Source: Palsa-295 sp963781105 (lineage in GTDB: Bacteria > Acidobacteriota > Terriglobia > Acidiferrales > UBA7541). Taken from it: a DNA stretch of 64,000 nucleotides. The stretch covers positions 186,001 to 250,000 of the forward strand of contig CAWAED010000013.1 of NCBI GenBank assembly GCA_963781105.1, given 5' to 3'. Position 1 is the stretch's first letter; the number at the start of each line of letters is the position of its first letter. Of this stretch, positions 55,279 through 64,000 are shown in pieces. The position numbers were made by a program, and so were the translations under genes. The notes below the pieces were generated by a model, which was not told the origin of the DNA, made no database searches, and was given only the letters and a program-made list of their open reading frames with translations.

Positions 55279-56478
55279 GTGCCGATCGGAACCGCGCTTC
55301 ACGATAGAACCTCGAAGCTTTGCGAGAGCATGAACTATCGCGAATGGTCCGGCTATTACGCCGTCAGCGTGTACGAAATGCACCACGAGCACGAGTACAA
55401 CGCGATCCGCAATGCCTGCGCCCTGATTGACGTCACTCCGCTCTACAAATATCGCATCACGGGCAAAGACGCCACGAAGTTCGTCAACCGCGTGATCACC
55501 CGCGACATCAACAAAGTCGCAATCGGCCAAGTGATTTACTGTTGCTGGTGCGACGAACAAGGAAAAGTGATTGATGACGGAACGATTTCGCGCCTGGGCG
55601 AAAATTCCTACCGCTGGACGGCGGCCGATCCGAGCATTCGCTGGTTTCACCAGAACGCGCTCGGCCTCGACGTGCAAATTGAAGACATTTCCACGGAGCT
55701 CGCGGCTCTCGCGCTGCAAGGACCGACCTCCGGCCGCCTGCTCAAACAAGTCGCCGAAGCCGACATCACCAACCTGAAATATTTCCGGTTCACGCGCGGA
55801 AAAATCGGCGGCGTGGACGTGGATATTTCGCGCACGGGATACACCGGCGACCTCGGCTACGAAATCTGGATTCCGTGGAACGACGCGCCGCGCGTTTGGG
55901 ACGCCCTGATGGAAAAAGGCCGCCAGTTCGATCTGCATCCGGCCGGAATGTTGGCGCTGGACGTGGCGCGTATCGAAGCCGGCCTGATCCTGATCGAAGT
56001 GGACTACTTCAGCAGCAAGCGCGCGCTAATTGATTCGCAGAGATATTCGCCCTATGAAATTGGCCTCGAGCGTATGGTGGATTTGAAGAAGGAATATTTC
56101 ATCGGGCGAGACGCGCTCGCCGCCGAACATCATCGCGGGCCCAAGCGCCTTTTGATGGGTCTGGACGTCTATTGGGAAGACGTGGAGCGCCTTTACGATG
56201 CCGTGGGGCTCGGCCCACAAGTGCCGAGCACCGCCTCGCGCAGCGCGGTTCCTGTATATCGCGGCGGGTTGCAGGTTGGCAAAGCAACTTCCACAACGTG
56301 GTCTCCCACTCTGAAAAAAATGATCGCGCTGGCAAGCTTGACCCGCGAACACGCGGCCGCCGGCACCGAACTGCAAATGGAACTGACCGTTGAGGCCGTA
56401 CGTCACAAGGTAAGGGCAACAATCAAGGAATTGCCTTTTTTCAATCCGCCGAGAAAGATGGCCACTCCGGTAACGTGA
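55279..56478 (+). CDS. GcvT-like folate-dependent aminomethyltransferase
   Basis: 399 residues, GTG start with AGGAG five bases upstream. The family motifs are GKVIDDGTISRLGENSYRW (folate/active-site loop), LQGPTSGRLL and ISRTGYTGDLGYEIWIPW. They place it among GcvT-fold proteins such as glycine cleavage T protein, sarcosine/dimethylglycine demethylases and DMSP demethylase. Lack of gcvH, gcvP or gcvL nearby argues against a classical glycine cleavage role. Its divergent pair of flavoproteins suggests a coupled oxidation-demethylation (inference). Confidence 0.82.
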   Translation: MPIGTALHDRTSKLCESMNYREWSGYYAVSVYEMHHEHEYNAIRNACALIDVTPLYKYRITGKDATKFVNRVITRDINKVAIGQVIYCCWCDEQGKVIDDGTISRLGENSYRWTAADPSIRWFHQNALGLDVQIEDISTELAALALQGPTSGRLLKQVAEADITNLKYFRFTRGKIGGVDVDISRTGYTGDLGYEIWIPWNDAPRVWDALMEKGRQFDLHPAGMLALDVARIEAGLILIEVDYFSSKRALIDSQRYSPYEIGLERMVDLKKEYFIGRDALAAEHHRGPKRLLMGLDVYWEDVERLYDAVGLGPQVPSTASRSAVPVYRGGLQVGKATSTTWSPTLKKMIALASLTREHAAAGTELQMELTVEAVRHKVRATIKELPFFNPPRKMATPVT

Positions 56479-56509
56479 AAATCCAGACTGAAATCAAAGG
56501 CGAGCGCCG

Positions 56510-58678
56510 ATGAGCCAGCGCGCGGCGGTGTCCAGCGCGGCTCCGGCGACCGGTGCCAGCGGCATAGCTCGTTCGAAGGCATGCCCACCGCGATTCCTCC
56601 TGCTACTAATTTTTCTGACTGCGAGCGTGACCGCTGTGAATGCTCAAGACGCCAAGCCAAAATGCCCGCCGCCCACCCGCGTGGATGACGTGAAAGAGAC
56701 GATTCACGGCACGGTCGTCAGCGATCCCTACCGCTGGCTCGAAGACCAAAATAGTCCCGAAACCCGCGCCTGGATTGACGCGGAGAACGCGTGCACACAA
56801 TCCGTCCTCGCCCCGCTGCCAGGACAAGACGCGATCGCCAAGCAGCTGGGTGAATTGATCAAAGTGGACACGATCAATCTGCCGACGGAACGCGGCGGCA
56901 AGTATTTCTATTCCAGGCGCGCGGCGGGCGCGGATTTATTCGTTCTGTACATGCGCCGCGGCGCTCACGGCGTGGAAGAAGTGCTGGTGGATCCCGCGAC
57001 AATGAGCGCGGACCACACCACCAGCGTCACGTTCGAGGGGTTCACAGATGATGGAAAGCTAGTAGCCTATGGAATCCGCAAAGGCGGCGAAGACGAAGTC
57101 GCCATCCACTTCCTTGACAGTGACACGCGAAAGGAACCCCCCGATGTGCTGCCGCGCGCACGTTACCTCTCCGGCATTTCGTTCAAGAGCGACAAGAGCG
57201 GGGTTTTTTATTCGAAGCTCACCGCTGACGGGCCCCGCGCTTACTACCACGCGATGGGCGCTAGGGCCTCGCAAGACGCCAAGATTTTTGGCGATGGTTA
57301 CGGTCCCGACAAGATTCTCGGCGTAAGCGTTTCGCAAGACGGCCGCTACGCCCTCTTCACCGTGTTCTACGGATCAGCCTGCGATAAATCAGAGGTCTAC
57401 GTTCAGGACTTGAAAACCGGTGGCCCGATTGTTCCAATCGTGAATACCGTGGACGGATGTTTTCAGGGTGATATTGCAGACGACACGCTGTACGTCGAGA
57501 CGAATTGGAAGGCGCCGAAATGGCGCCTGCTCGCCGTTCCCCTGGCCACGCCGTCGCAGGACCACTGGAAGGAAATTATTCCGGAAGGCGAGTCCCGCCT
57601 TGAAGACTTTCGTTTGGCGGGCGGCAAAATTGTCGCGCAGTACTCGCACAATGCCGCGTCCGAAATCAAAATCTTCGATCCCGACGGCGCGGCAGCGGGC
57701 GCCATCGCCTTGCCGCAATTGGGCACGGTCGAGGGAATCACAGGCCGGTGGAAAGGCAGCGAGGTCCTTGTATCGTTTCAATCGTTCGCTGTCCCCACCA
57801 CGATTCTTCAGTACGATTTGGCCACGCGCAAACTCGAAACCTGGGCCAAGCCGAACGTCCCGATTGATCCGAGCTCGTTCGAAGTCAAGCAAGTCTGGTA
57901 CGAGTCCAAAGATAAAACACGCGTGCCGATGTTCCTGTTTTACAAGAAGGGACTGCAGCTGAATGGCGCCAATCCCACTTTGATGACCGCGTACGGCGGA
58001 TTCGACGTGAGCGAAACGCCCGCTTTTCGCGATGACGCCGTGCTATGGGTGGAGCGCGGCGGCGTCTTCGCGCTGCCGAATCTGCGCGGAGGCGGCGAGT
58101 TCGGCGAGGATTGGCATCACGCGGGGATGCTCGAGAAAAAGCAAAATGTCTTCGACGACTTCTTCGCGACGGCGGAGTGGCTGATCGCGAATCATTACAC
58201 CCGGCCTGACAAGCTCGCGATCACCGGGCGCAGCAACGGCGGTCTGCTGATGGGCGCGGCGATGACGCAGCGTCCCGATCTTTTCGGCGCGATCGTGTGC
58301 GGCTATCCGCTCCTGGATATGGTGCGTTATCAGAAATTTCTGGTCGCGCGGTTCTGGGTGCCGGAATACGGGTCCTCCGACGATGCGAGCCAGTTTCCTT
58401 TCATCTACGCGTATTCGCCGTACCACCACGTAGTGAAAGGCAAAAAATATCCCGCGGTGCTTTTCATCACGGGAGACAGCGACACTCGCGTTGCGCCGCT
58501 GCACGCGCGGAAAATGGCCGCGGAAATGCAGGCCGCGCAAGGAGGAGACAAGCCGATTTTGCTGCTCTATGACACTAAGTTGGGCCACAGCGAGGGCCGG
58601 CCCGTGAGCAAAATCATAGAGGAAGATACGCAGGTGCTCGGTTTTCTCTTTTGGCAGCTGGGCGTGAATAATCCGTGA
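56510..58678 (+). CDS. Exported prolyl oligopeptidase (S9A)
   Basis: 722-residue enzyme cleaving peptides after proline. Signal peptide-like core FLLLLIFLTASVTAVNAQ, preceded by a long basic leader. The seven-bladed propeller spans about residues 100-440 (the N-terminal VVSDPYRWLEDQNSPETRAW is diagnostic), then the catalytic domain with Ser in ITGRSNGGLLMGAAM, Asp in FITGDSDTRVAP and His in LGHSEGRPVS. It begins 31 bp after the GcvT-like gene and may be co-transcribed with it. Confidence 0.93.
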   Translation: MSQRAAVSSAAPATGASGIARSKACPPRFLLLLIFLTASVTAVNAQDAKPKCPPPTRVDDVKETIHGTVVSDPYRWLEDQNSPETRAWIDAENACTQSVLAPLPGQDAIAKQLGELIKVDTINLPTERGGKYFYSRRAAGADLFVLYMRRGAHGVEEVLVDPATMSADHTTSVTFEGFTDDGKLVAYGIRKGGEDEVAIHFLDSDTRKEPPDVLPRARYLSGISFKSDKSGVFYSKLTADGPRAYYHAMGARASQDAKIFGDGYGPDKILGVSVSQDGRYALFTVFYGSACDKSEVYVQDLKTGGPIVPIVNTVDGCFQGDIADDTLYVETNWKAPKWRLLAVPLATPSQDHWKEIIPEGESRLEDFRLAGGKIVAQYSHNAASEIKIFDPDGAAAGAIALPQLGTVEGITGRWKGSEVLVSFQSFAVPTTILQYDLATRKLETWAKPNVPIDPSSFEVKQVWYESKDKTRVPMFLFYKKGLQLNGANPTLMTAYGGFDVSETPAFRDDAVLWVERGGVFALPNLRGGGEFGEDWHHAGMLEKKQNVFDDFFATAEWLIANHYTRPDKLAITGRSNGGLLMGAAMTQRPDLFGAIVCGYPLLDMVRYQKFLVARFWVPEYGSSDDASQFPFIYAYSPYHHVVKGKKYPAVLFITGDSDTRVAPLHARKMAAEMQAAQGGDKPILLLYDTKLGHSEGRPVSKIIEEDTQVLGFLFWQLGVNNP

Positions 58679-58736
58679 CGCTTTCGCGGGTCATTGTGGC
58701 GGTCGTTCCATATTGAATCTCTGGGAGGCAGGAATA

Positions 58737-60653
58737 ATGTATCGAGCAATCCTCATTGTTTGTGTGGCCTTTGCGCTTGCAACCACTCTCGCGCCGCTGG
58801 CGTGCGCGCAAGCCTCGCCCGCGCCGATCAAAATAAGCGTGGACGCAACGCAAGCGCCGCAAAAAATCCTGCACACGCACCTGGAGTTCCCGGTACAGCC
58901 CGGCCCGCTCACATTGAACTACCCGGAATGGATTCCCGGCGAACATATGCCCGACGGGCCGATCATCGAAGTCGCTGGCATGAAATTCACTGCCGGAGGT
59001 AAAGCGATTCCCTGGCGGCGCGATCTTGTGGAAATGTTCTCGATCCACCTTGACGTCCCGGCTGGAGTCAGCACACTCGATGCGGATTTCGATTTTTTGC
59101 TCGCCGCAGCCAATGCCCAATTTTCCGCGGGCGGCTCCGCGACGGCAAATCTAGACGTGCTGAGCTGGAACCAGGTCCTGCTCTATCCGCAGGGCTTGCC
59201 GGCGAAGGATTACACCTTCGTTGCCAGCCTGAAGCTGCCCGAAGGCTGGAAATTCGGCACCGCGCTGCCGATCGCAAAACAAGATGGCGACACGATCGAA
59301 TTCGCCCCGGCGCCGCTGACCACCCTCGTGGATTCGCCGGTCCTCGCGGGACGCTACTTCCGCGCGATTCAGCTCACTCCCGGCCAAAATCCTCCGCATG
59401 AACTGGACATCGCTGCGGACAGCGCCGCGGCACTCGCGATTACTCCCGACACCGAGTTGGCACTGCACAATCTGGTGATGGAAGCGGGCGCGCTTTTCGG
59501 CACGCGCCACTATCGCGATTATCATTTCCTTCTCACGCTCAGCGACGACGTCGCGCACTTTGGCCTCGAGCATCACGAATCCAGCGACGACCGCACCTCC
59601 GAACGCAGCTTGATTGACGACGCGGAGCGCCTGGAATTCGCCACTCTGCTTCCCCACGAATTCGTGCATTCCTGGAATGGAAAATATCGCCGCCCCGCGG
59701 GTCTAGCGACTCCCGATTATCAGCAGCCAATGAAGGATGATTTGCTCTGGGTCTATGAAGGTTTGACGGAATATTTCGGCGTCGTTCTCACGGGACGCAG
59801 CGGCCTGGAAACCCCCGAACAGTGGCGCGATGAATTCGCGTTCCTTGTCGCGACATACGAACATCGTCCCGGCCGCGATTGGCGGCCTTTGCAGGACACG
59901 GCCGATGCCGCGCCCTTCCTCTATAACGCAACGGGCGACTGGTCGAACTGGCGCCGCGGCACGGATTTCTACGAAGAGGGCGAACTCTTGTGGCTGGACG
60001 TAGACACCACTCTCCGCTCGCTCACGAAGGACAGGAAATCCATGAACGATTTCTGCCGGATTTTTCACGGCGGACCCGGTGGCGAACCCGCGCTTAAGAC
60101 CTACACTTTCGAAGATATCGTCGCGACACTGAACAGTCTCGCTCCCTACGATTGGAGCGGATTTTTGCGTGCGCGTCTCGATGGAGTCTCCACGAAAACG
60201 CCCGAAGAAGCGGTCACCAATAGCGGCTGGAAACTGATTTACACCGAGCAGCCCAACGACGTTCAGGCGGCGTACGAGGGTCTCGCACGGCGTGCCGATT
60301 TCGCGTTCACAGTGGGGATGACTGTCTCCGATGACGGCATGGTTGGAGACGTGATTCACGGTGGCCCTTCGTACAATGCCGGTATCGCACCCGGGATGAA
60401 AATTGTCGCGGTGAATGGAGCGCAGTACACCCCTGACGGAATGCGCGCCGCCATTGACGCAGCGAAATCTTCCACATCGCCCATTCAGTTGCTGGTGGCC
60501 AATGGCGCGCAATTCAAGACGGTATCCGTGGATTATCACGACGGCCTGCGTTACCCGCATATTGTGCGCGACTCGACTCGTCCGGATTATCTCAGCGAGA
60601 TTACTCGCGCGCTGGCGGCGCAAACACCGCCGCCGCAGCAGCAAGAGCAGTAG
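58737..60653 (+). CDS. M61 glycyl-aminopeptidase with PDZ domain
   Basis: 638 residues, signal peptide (VCVAFALATTLAPLACAQ). Zinc motif HEFVH in LLPHEFVHSWNGKYRRP (HExxH), third ligand Glu in LLWVYEGLTEYFGVV. A C-terminal PDZ domain (VGDVIHGGPSYNAGIAPGM) follows. ATG at 58737 has GGGAGG upstream. This family removes N-terminal glycine or alanine from peptides. Together with S9 and S10 enzymes it suggests extracellular or periplasmic peptide breakdown. Confidence 0.92.
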   Translation: MYRAILIVCVAFALATTLAPLACAQASPAPIKISVDATQAPQKILHTHLEFPVQPGPLTLNYPEWIPGEHMPDGPIIEVAGMKFTAGGKAIPWRRDLVEMFSIHLDVPAGVSTLDADFDFLLAAANAQFSAGGSATANLDVLSWNQVLLYPQGLPAKDYTFVASLKLPEGWKFGTALPIAKQDGDTIEFAPAPLTTLVDSPVLAGRYFRAIQLTPGQNPPHELDIAADSAAALAITPDTELALHNLVMEAGALFGTRHYRDYHFLLTLSDDVAHFGLEHHESSDDRTSERSLIDDAERLEFATLLPHEFVHSWNGKYRRPAGLATPDYQQPMKDDLLWVYEGLTEYFGVVLTGRSGLETPEQWRDEFAFLVATYEHRPGRDWRPLQDTADAAPFLYNATGDWSNWRRGTDFYEEGELLWLDVDTTLRSLTKDRKSMNDFCRIFHGGPGGEPALKTYTFEDIVATLNSLAPYDWSGFLRARLDGVSTKTPEEAVTNSGWKLIYTEQPNDVQAAYEGLARRADFAFTVGMTVSDDGMVGDVIHGGPSYNAGIAPGMKIVAVNGAQYTPDGMRAAIDAAKSSTSPIQLLVANGAQFKTVSVDYHDGLRYPHIVRDSTRPDYLSEITRALAAQTPPPQQQEQ

Positions 60654-60686
60654 GCGCGGCATTTCGTCTGACGCGGAGATGCGTAC

Positions 60687-60923
60687 ATGAGATTTCATCC
60701 CATTGCGATTGTCGGCATCCTGCTGATTGCGGCGGGAATCGCGGCGCTCATCCATCCGCAAATGAGCATGCCCGCCAAAAAAGAAGAAATTCAGGTTGCC
60801 TCCGGAAAAGCGATCATCGAAACGCGACGGATCGTCACGTTTCCGAAGCCATTCTGCGCGCTGCTGATATTTGCGGGCGCGGCTCAGATATTTTTCGCTG
60901 GCCGAGTACGCTCCAGGGTCTAA
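60687..60923 (+). CDS. Small two-helix membrane protein
   Basis: 78 residues with two hydrophobic segments: IAIVGILLIAAGIAALI and PFCALLIFAGAAQIFFA. Similar to small DUF3185-like membrane proteins. Function unknown. Confidence 0.6.
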   Translation: MRFHPIAIVGILLIAAGIAALIHPQMSMPAKKEEIQVASGKAIIETRRIVTFPKPFCALLIFAGAAQIFFAGRVRSRV

Positions 60924-60982
60924 ATCACCTCTGCCCTTCCGGGCGAGCGTATGCGTCGTAAATTTCAAACGTGGTGACGCCC

Positions 60983-61447
60983 ATGGCGATGAAACGCACA
61001 GGACATTCATGGAAGACCGCCGATGACTACGGCCGGTCGCTTCCGTATTTCACCGTGAACCTGCTCGTGCGGGATTTGCCGCGCTCTCTTGAGTTCTATC
61101 GCGAAGTGCTTGGCGCCGTCGTCACATATTCCGATGCGGATTTTGCAGCGCTGAAGGTGCAGGAACTCGAATTCATGCTCCACGCCGACCACGCGTACGA
61201 TCATCATGCCTGGTTTCCAGATCTGACGCGCGGCGAGCGGCGCGGCCTGGGCGCCGAATTGCGGCTACTTCAAACCGACCCGGATCTGATCGAATCGCGT
61301 GCGAGGAAATTTGGCGCAACGATCCTGCAACCTTCGCAAGATATGCCCCACGGATGGCGCGATGTGATTATCGCGGATCCCGACGGCTACACCTGGGCCA
61401 TTGGAGCCGCGCTAGCAGCGCAATGCCCGCACCGAAAAGCGGAGTAA
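60983..61447 (+). CDS. VOC-family (glyoxalase/bleomycin resistance) protein
   Basis: 154 residues with the vicinal-oxygen-chelate fold: PYFTVNLLVRDLPRSLEFYR, then MLHADHAYDHHAW, and the second half ending VIIADPDGYTWAIGAA. The metal ligands are not fully certain. ATG at 60983 with GGTGA upstream; ATG at 60989 also possible. Converges on cydB. Confidence 0.8.
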   Translation: MAMKRTGHSWKTADDYGRSLPYFTVNLLVRDLPRSLEFYREVLGAVVTYSDADFAALKVQELEFMLHADHAYDHHAWFPDLTRGERRGLGAELRLLQTDPDLIESRARKFGATILQPSQDMPHGWRDVIIADPDGYTWAIGAALAAQCPHRKAE

Positions 61448-61482
61448 GCGTAGCTGTTCGGCATCGAGCGCTGTGGGAAAGA

Positions 61483-61509
61483 TTTTGTAGCGGAGGACTT
61501 CTGTCCGCC
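61483..61509 (+). repeat. REP-like hairpin element, copy 2
   Basis: Starts TTTTGTAGCGG and folds as GGAGGAC/GTCCGCC (61492-61509) with one mismatch. It matches copy 1 (22422-22448) at 23 of 27 positions, and one differing stem pair is C-G in one and A-T in the other. Lies between the convergent VOC and cydB genes, so it may also serve as a terminator. Confidence 0.6.
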
Positions 61510-61612
61510 ATTGGTCCGAGCCACGCCACTGATCGTTTTCGGTACGCCAATCGTCGCCACAAGTGGTTCTGAAGAATTCGCGAGGCGCTGTCGGCACTCC
61601 TCGAGGCGCCGG

Positions 61613-62665
61613 TCAATAGTGCCCATGCCGCTGCGTCTGCCCCGGATGAATCTTCCCCGCAAAATTGCGATAGCTAAAAATCGTATACGAAACCGCCAGT
61701 GACATGCCGATAGCCCACCAGATCAACCCAATTTTCAATCCGTAATCAGCGGCCTTCGCATTTGCGACCGTCAAATTATTGGCAATCCCGGTCGTAGCAG
61801 GCAACACGTTCGGATACAGCGTAAACGTCACGCTCGTCAACATTCCGATGATATAGGCGCAAGACGCCGCGAACGCGGCTGCTTCCTGTCTTCTGTAGAG
61901 GAATAATTTCAAGCCAAGCAATCCCGCGATCGCCAGAAGCGGAAACACAAACCCAAAGGGATGCACGCGAAAACTCATCATTCCAATCGGCATCAGGCGA
62001 AAACTGGTAAACGTAATCACGACCGTCAGCGCCGCCACCGCCCACCACAGCAGCGAAGCAGCAGCGTGCGCGCGATCGTTTAATTCATTGGCGGTTCGCC
62101 ACGCCAGCCATACCGCGCCGTGCAGCGTCAAGACGGCCAGCGCCACTACGCCCACCAGAATCGTGTACCAATCCAGAATGCCGGTCTGGCCCGTCGGCTG
62201 AAAATTCGTCCACAGCGGCTCGAAAAAATTCCCCGCCGCGTTCAGCGGCACGCCGCGCGCCACATTGCCCAGCGCCGCGCCAAAAAATATTGCAAGCAAG
62301 GTGCTGGCCAGCGTGAAAACCGCATCCCAGAACGCGGACCACAAATGCCCGCCCACGTGTCCGCGAAATTCTATCGAGACTCCGCGCAAAATCAGCAGCC
62401 ACAGGACCATCATCAAAGGGAGATAGAACCCGCTAAAGCTCGCCGCGTAAAGCGCGGGAAACGCGAAATAGAGGGTGCCTCCCGCCGCGATAAGCCACAC
62501 TTCGTTCCCGTCCCAAACCGGCCCGATAGACTGGAGCAGCACGCGCCGTTCCTCGTCGTTGTGAGCGAGCCATAGATGCAGGACGCCTACGCCGATGTCG
62601 AAGCCATCCAGTACCACGTAGCCCGCAATCATCACCGCGATCAGGCAAAACCAAATGGTTCCCAT
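61613..62665 (-). CDS. cydB: Cytochrome bd ubiquinol oxidase subunit II
   Basis: 350-residue inner-membrane subunit of the quinol oxidase. Family motifs: IAGYVVLDGFDIGVGVLHLW, GPVWDGNEVWLIAAGGTLYF, FPALYAASFSGFYLPLMMV and RGVSIEFRGH. About eight or nine hydrophobic segments are visible. Its start lies 12 bp after the cydA stop, so the two form one operon. Confidence 0.95.
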   Translation of the reverse strand: MGTIWFCLIAVMIAGYVVLDGFDIGVGVLHLWLAHNDEERRVLLQSIGPVWDGNEVWLIAAGGTLYFAFPALYAASFSGFYLPLMMVLWLLILRGVSIEFRGHVGGHLWSAFWDAVFTLASTLLAIFFGAALGNVARGVPLNAAGNFFEPLWTNFQPTGQTGILDWYTILVGVVALAVLTLHGAVWLAWRTANELNDRAHAAASLLWWAVAALTVVITFTSFRLMPIGMMSFRVHPFGFVFPLLAIAGLLGLKLFLYRRQEAAAFAASCAYIIGMLTSVTFTLYPNVLPATTGIANNLTVANAKAADYGLKIGLIWWAIGMSLAVSYTIFSYRNFAGKIHPGQTQRHGHY

Positions 62666-62677
62666 TGGCGTCCTTTC

Positions 62678-64000
62678 TCAGTCCCCTGCCACCGTGGCGA
62701 CCGTCTCTGTTTCATCTAAATCGTTCGGCCCAGGCCCGTGTTCTATCTCGCGATACACCAAAAACAAAAAAAGGACTGCCAGGATGGAGTACATGCCCAT
62801 AAAACCAAGCAGGGTGAACCAGACGTTGCCGGCTGCAACCAGTGAAGACGATCCGGCGCTCGTGCGCATCAATCCATAAATCAGCCACGGTTGGCGGCCC
62901 ACCTCGGCCGTAATCCATCCCGCGGTATTGGCGATAAAAGGCAACGGCAGCGCAAGCATCAGCGCCCACAACATCACACGCGACGAAAAAAGACTCCCGC
63001 GAAAAAGCTTCCAGGCCGCCAGCACCAGAATGGCGATAAAGATCGTTCCGAGGCCCACCATGATGTGATAGCTGAAGTACAGCAGCGCGATATTATCAGG
63101 CCAATCGGATTGCGGAAATTGATCGAGGCCTCTCACTCTTGACGTCCAGTCCTGATACGTAAGAAAACTCAGCATGCGCGGAACGGTCAGTGGATTGTCC
63201 AGTCGCTGATTCGGTACGTCCGGTTGGCCCAATATTGCGATAGGCGCACCGGCTTGCGTCTGAAACAACCCCTCCATCGCCGCCAGAGTAGGCGGTTGAT
63301 GTTCCGCGATCATCTTTCCCTGCCCGTCGCCCGTGGGGTAAAGCTGCAAGAACGAAGCAAACACCCCGACGATCACCGCTACGCGCACGAACTTTTTTCC
63401 GAACTCCTCGTGCTGTTTCGAGAGAATGTAGTACGAGCCGATTGCGGCCATTACGAAGCACCCTGTCTGCACTGCGCCGATCATCGTGTGTGCGTACTGC
63501 CACAAGCCCCAGGGATTCAACAGTAGCCCCCAGTAGGTTTGCAGCTCGAACGAACCATTCGGGCCGAGTTGGTAGCCGACGGGGTGCTGCATCCATGCGT
63601 CGGTCAGCACGATTAGGTACCCGGACATCCACGAACCCACAAACATCATCAACGACGAAAGCCAATGCAGCCGCGGTCCAAGCCGCCTCTCACCGAAAAG
63701 GAAAACCCCCAGAAACGAGGACTCGAGGAAAAACGAAAACACTCCTTCCATCGCGAGTGTCTGCCCGATCACTCCTCCTGCCGCTCGGGAAAATTGCGAC
63801 CAGTTCGTCCCAAACTGGAACTCCATGGGGATTCCCGTTACCACTCCGAGCGCAAAGCTGATCCCGAAAATTTTGGCCCAGAACCGCGCTGCCGGGTTCC
63901 AACTCTCATTGCCCGTCCGCAGCGCGATGCTCTTCAAGATGAGGATCAGCAGGGCAAGCCCCATCGTGAGTTGCGGAAAAATGTAATGAAATGTAACGGT
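62678..64000 (-). CDS. cydA: Cytochrome bd ubiquinol oxidase subunit I (5' end outside window)
   Basis: Heme-bearing subunit of the high-affinity quinol oxidase. The frame stays open to the edge: bases 63965-64000 encode TVTFHYIFPQLT, so the ATG at 63964 is internal. The His of FHYIFP is the b595/d-site ligand region. Further motifs are GIPMEFQFGTNWSQFSRAAG (with the b558-site residues), GSWMSGYLIVLTDAWMQHPVGY and the C-terminal GWITAEVGRQPW. At 441 visible codons with a short loop before the end, it looks like a short Q-loop (CIO-type) CydA. Confidence 0.95.
   Translation of the reverse strand, partial: TVTFHYIFPQLTMGLALLILILKSIALRTGNESWNPAARFWAKIFGISFALGVVTGIPMEFQFGTNWSQFSRAAGGVIGQTLAMEGVFSFFLESSFLGVFLFGERRLGPRLHWLSSLMMFVGSWMSGYLIVLTDAWMQHPVGYQLGPNGSFELQTYWGLLLNPWGLWQYAHTMIGAVQTGCFVMAAIGSYYILSKQHEEFGKKFVRVAVIVGVFASFLQLYPTGDGQGKMIAEHQPPTLAAMEGLFQTQAGAPIAILGQPDVPNQRLDNPLTVPRMLSFLTYQDWTSRVRGLDQFPQSDWPDNIALLYFSYHIMVGLGTIFIAILVLAAWKLFRGSLFSSRVMLWALMLALPLPFIANTAGWITAEVGRQPWLIYGLMRTSAGSSSLVAAGNVWFTLLGFMGMYSILAVLFLFLVYREIEHGPGPNDLDETETVATVAGD

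Noticed and set aside
59703..61010. 435-codon open frame on the - strand
   Set aside because: Antisense to the M61 peptidase with a visible HEFVH motif and to the small membrane protein gene.
1..64000. CRISPR arrays, rRNA genes or insertion sequences
   Set aside because: No regularly spaced repeats, rRNA-like stretches or transposase genes were seen in the window.

Overview
The window reads as chromosomal DNA of an Acidobacteriota-type bacterium. This is inferred from gene content, not from a marker gene. It carries a very large Oar-like TonB-dependent receptor with an N-terminal carboxypeptidase-regulatory domain. It also has many exported peptidases (S1C, S9, S10, M61), DUF3011 and TIMP-like secreted proteins, and typical intergenic hairpins. 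No rRNA, CRISPR array or transposase was seen.

Region 1 (1-10.5 kb) is an accessory island, visibly less G+C-rich than the rest. It holds two exported trypsin-like proteases, an XRE regulator divergent from one of them, a run of small unrecognised or secreted proteins, a ParB-like protein, and a tyrosine recombinase that ends 44 bp before an intact tRNA-His(GTG). The left end of the island lies outside the window.

Region 2 (10.8-28.6 kb) is an inositol/cyclitol catabolic locus. On the + strand are an aldo-keto reductase, iolB, iolD and an APC permease. On the - strand, reading from 28.4 kb down to 16.5 kb, are a TonB receptor, a Zn alcohol dehydrogenase, iolE, iolG, a transaldolase-family protein, a DegT-type aminotransferase, a second Gfo/Idh/MocA oxidoreductase and a LacI-family repressor. 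IolG, IolE, IolD and IolB give the route from myo-inositol to 2-deoxy-5-keto-gluconate, but iolC and iolJ are absent. The most useful observation in the window is a 22-bp sequence found identically at 11903-11924 (+) and 28482-28503 (-). Each copy sits just downstream of a TTGACA/17-bp promoter, one for iolB and one for the TonB receptor. It is the obvious candidate operator for the LacI repressor encoded in the cluster, and it ties the outer-membrane receptor to the inositol genes.

Region 3 (28.8-51.7 kb) is mixed housekeeping and secretory content: a HAD phosphatase, a DUF3011-crystallin protein, a Lys/Ser/Ala-rich secreted protein, a polyphosphate-glucokinase-like ROK kinase, OmpA with a long coiled coil, a TIMP-like secreted protein, S10 and S9 peptidases, a GH13 enzyme, an APC permease with a P5C dehydrogenase, an alpha/beta hydrolase, a metallophosphoesterase translationally coupled to an amidohydrolase, a methyltransferase and a VapBC-type toxin-antitoxin pair. 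Several convergent gene pairs are separated by clear hairpins.

Region 4 (51.8-64 kb) has two tandem PYROXD2/phytoene-dehydrogenase-like flavoproteins divergent from a GcvT-like folate enzyme, then a prolyl oligopeptidase, an M61 PDZ aminopeptidase, a VOC protein and the cytochrome bd oxidase genes cydAB. CydA runs off the right edge.
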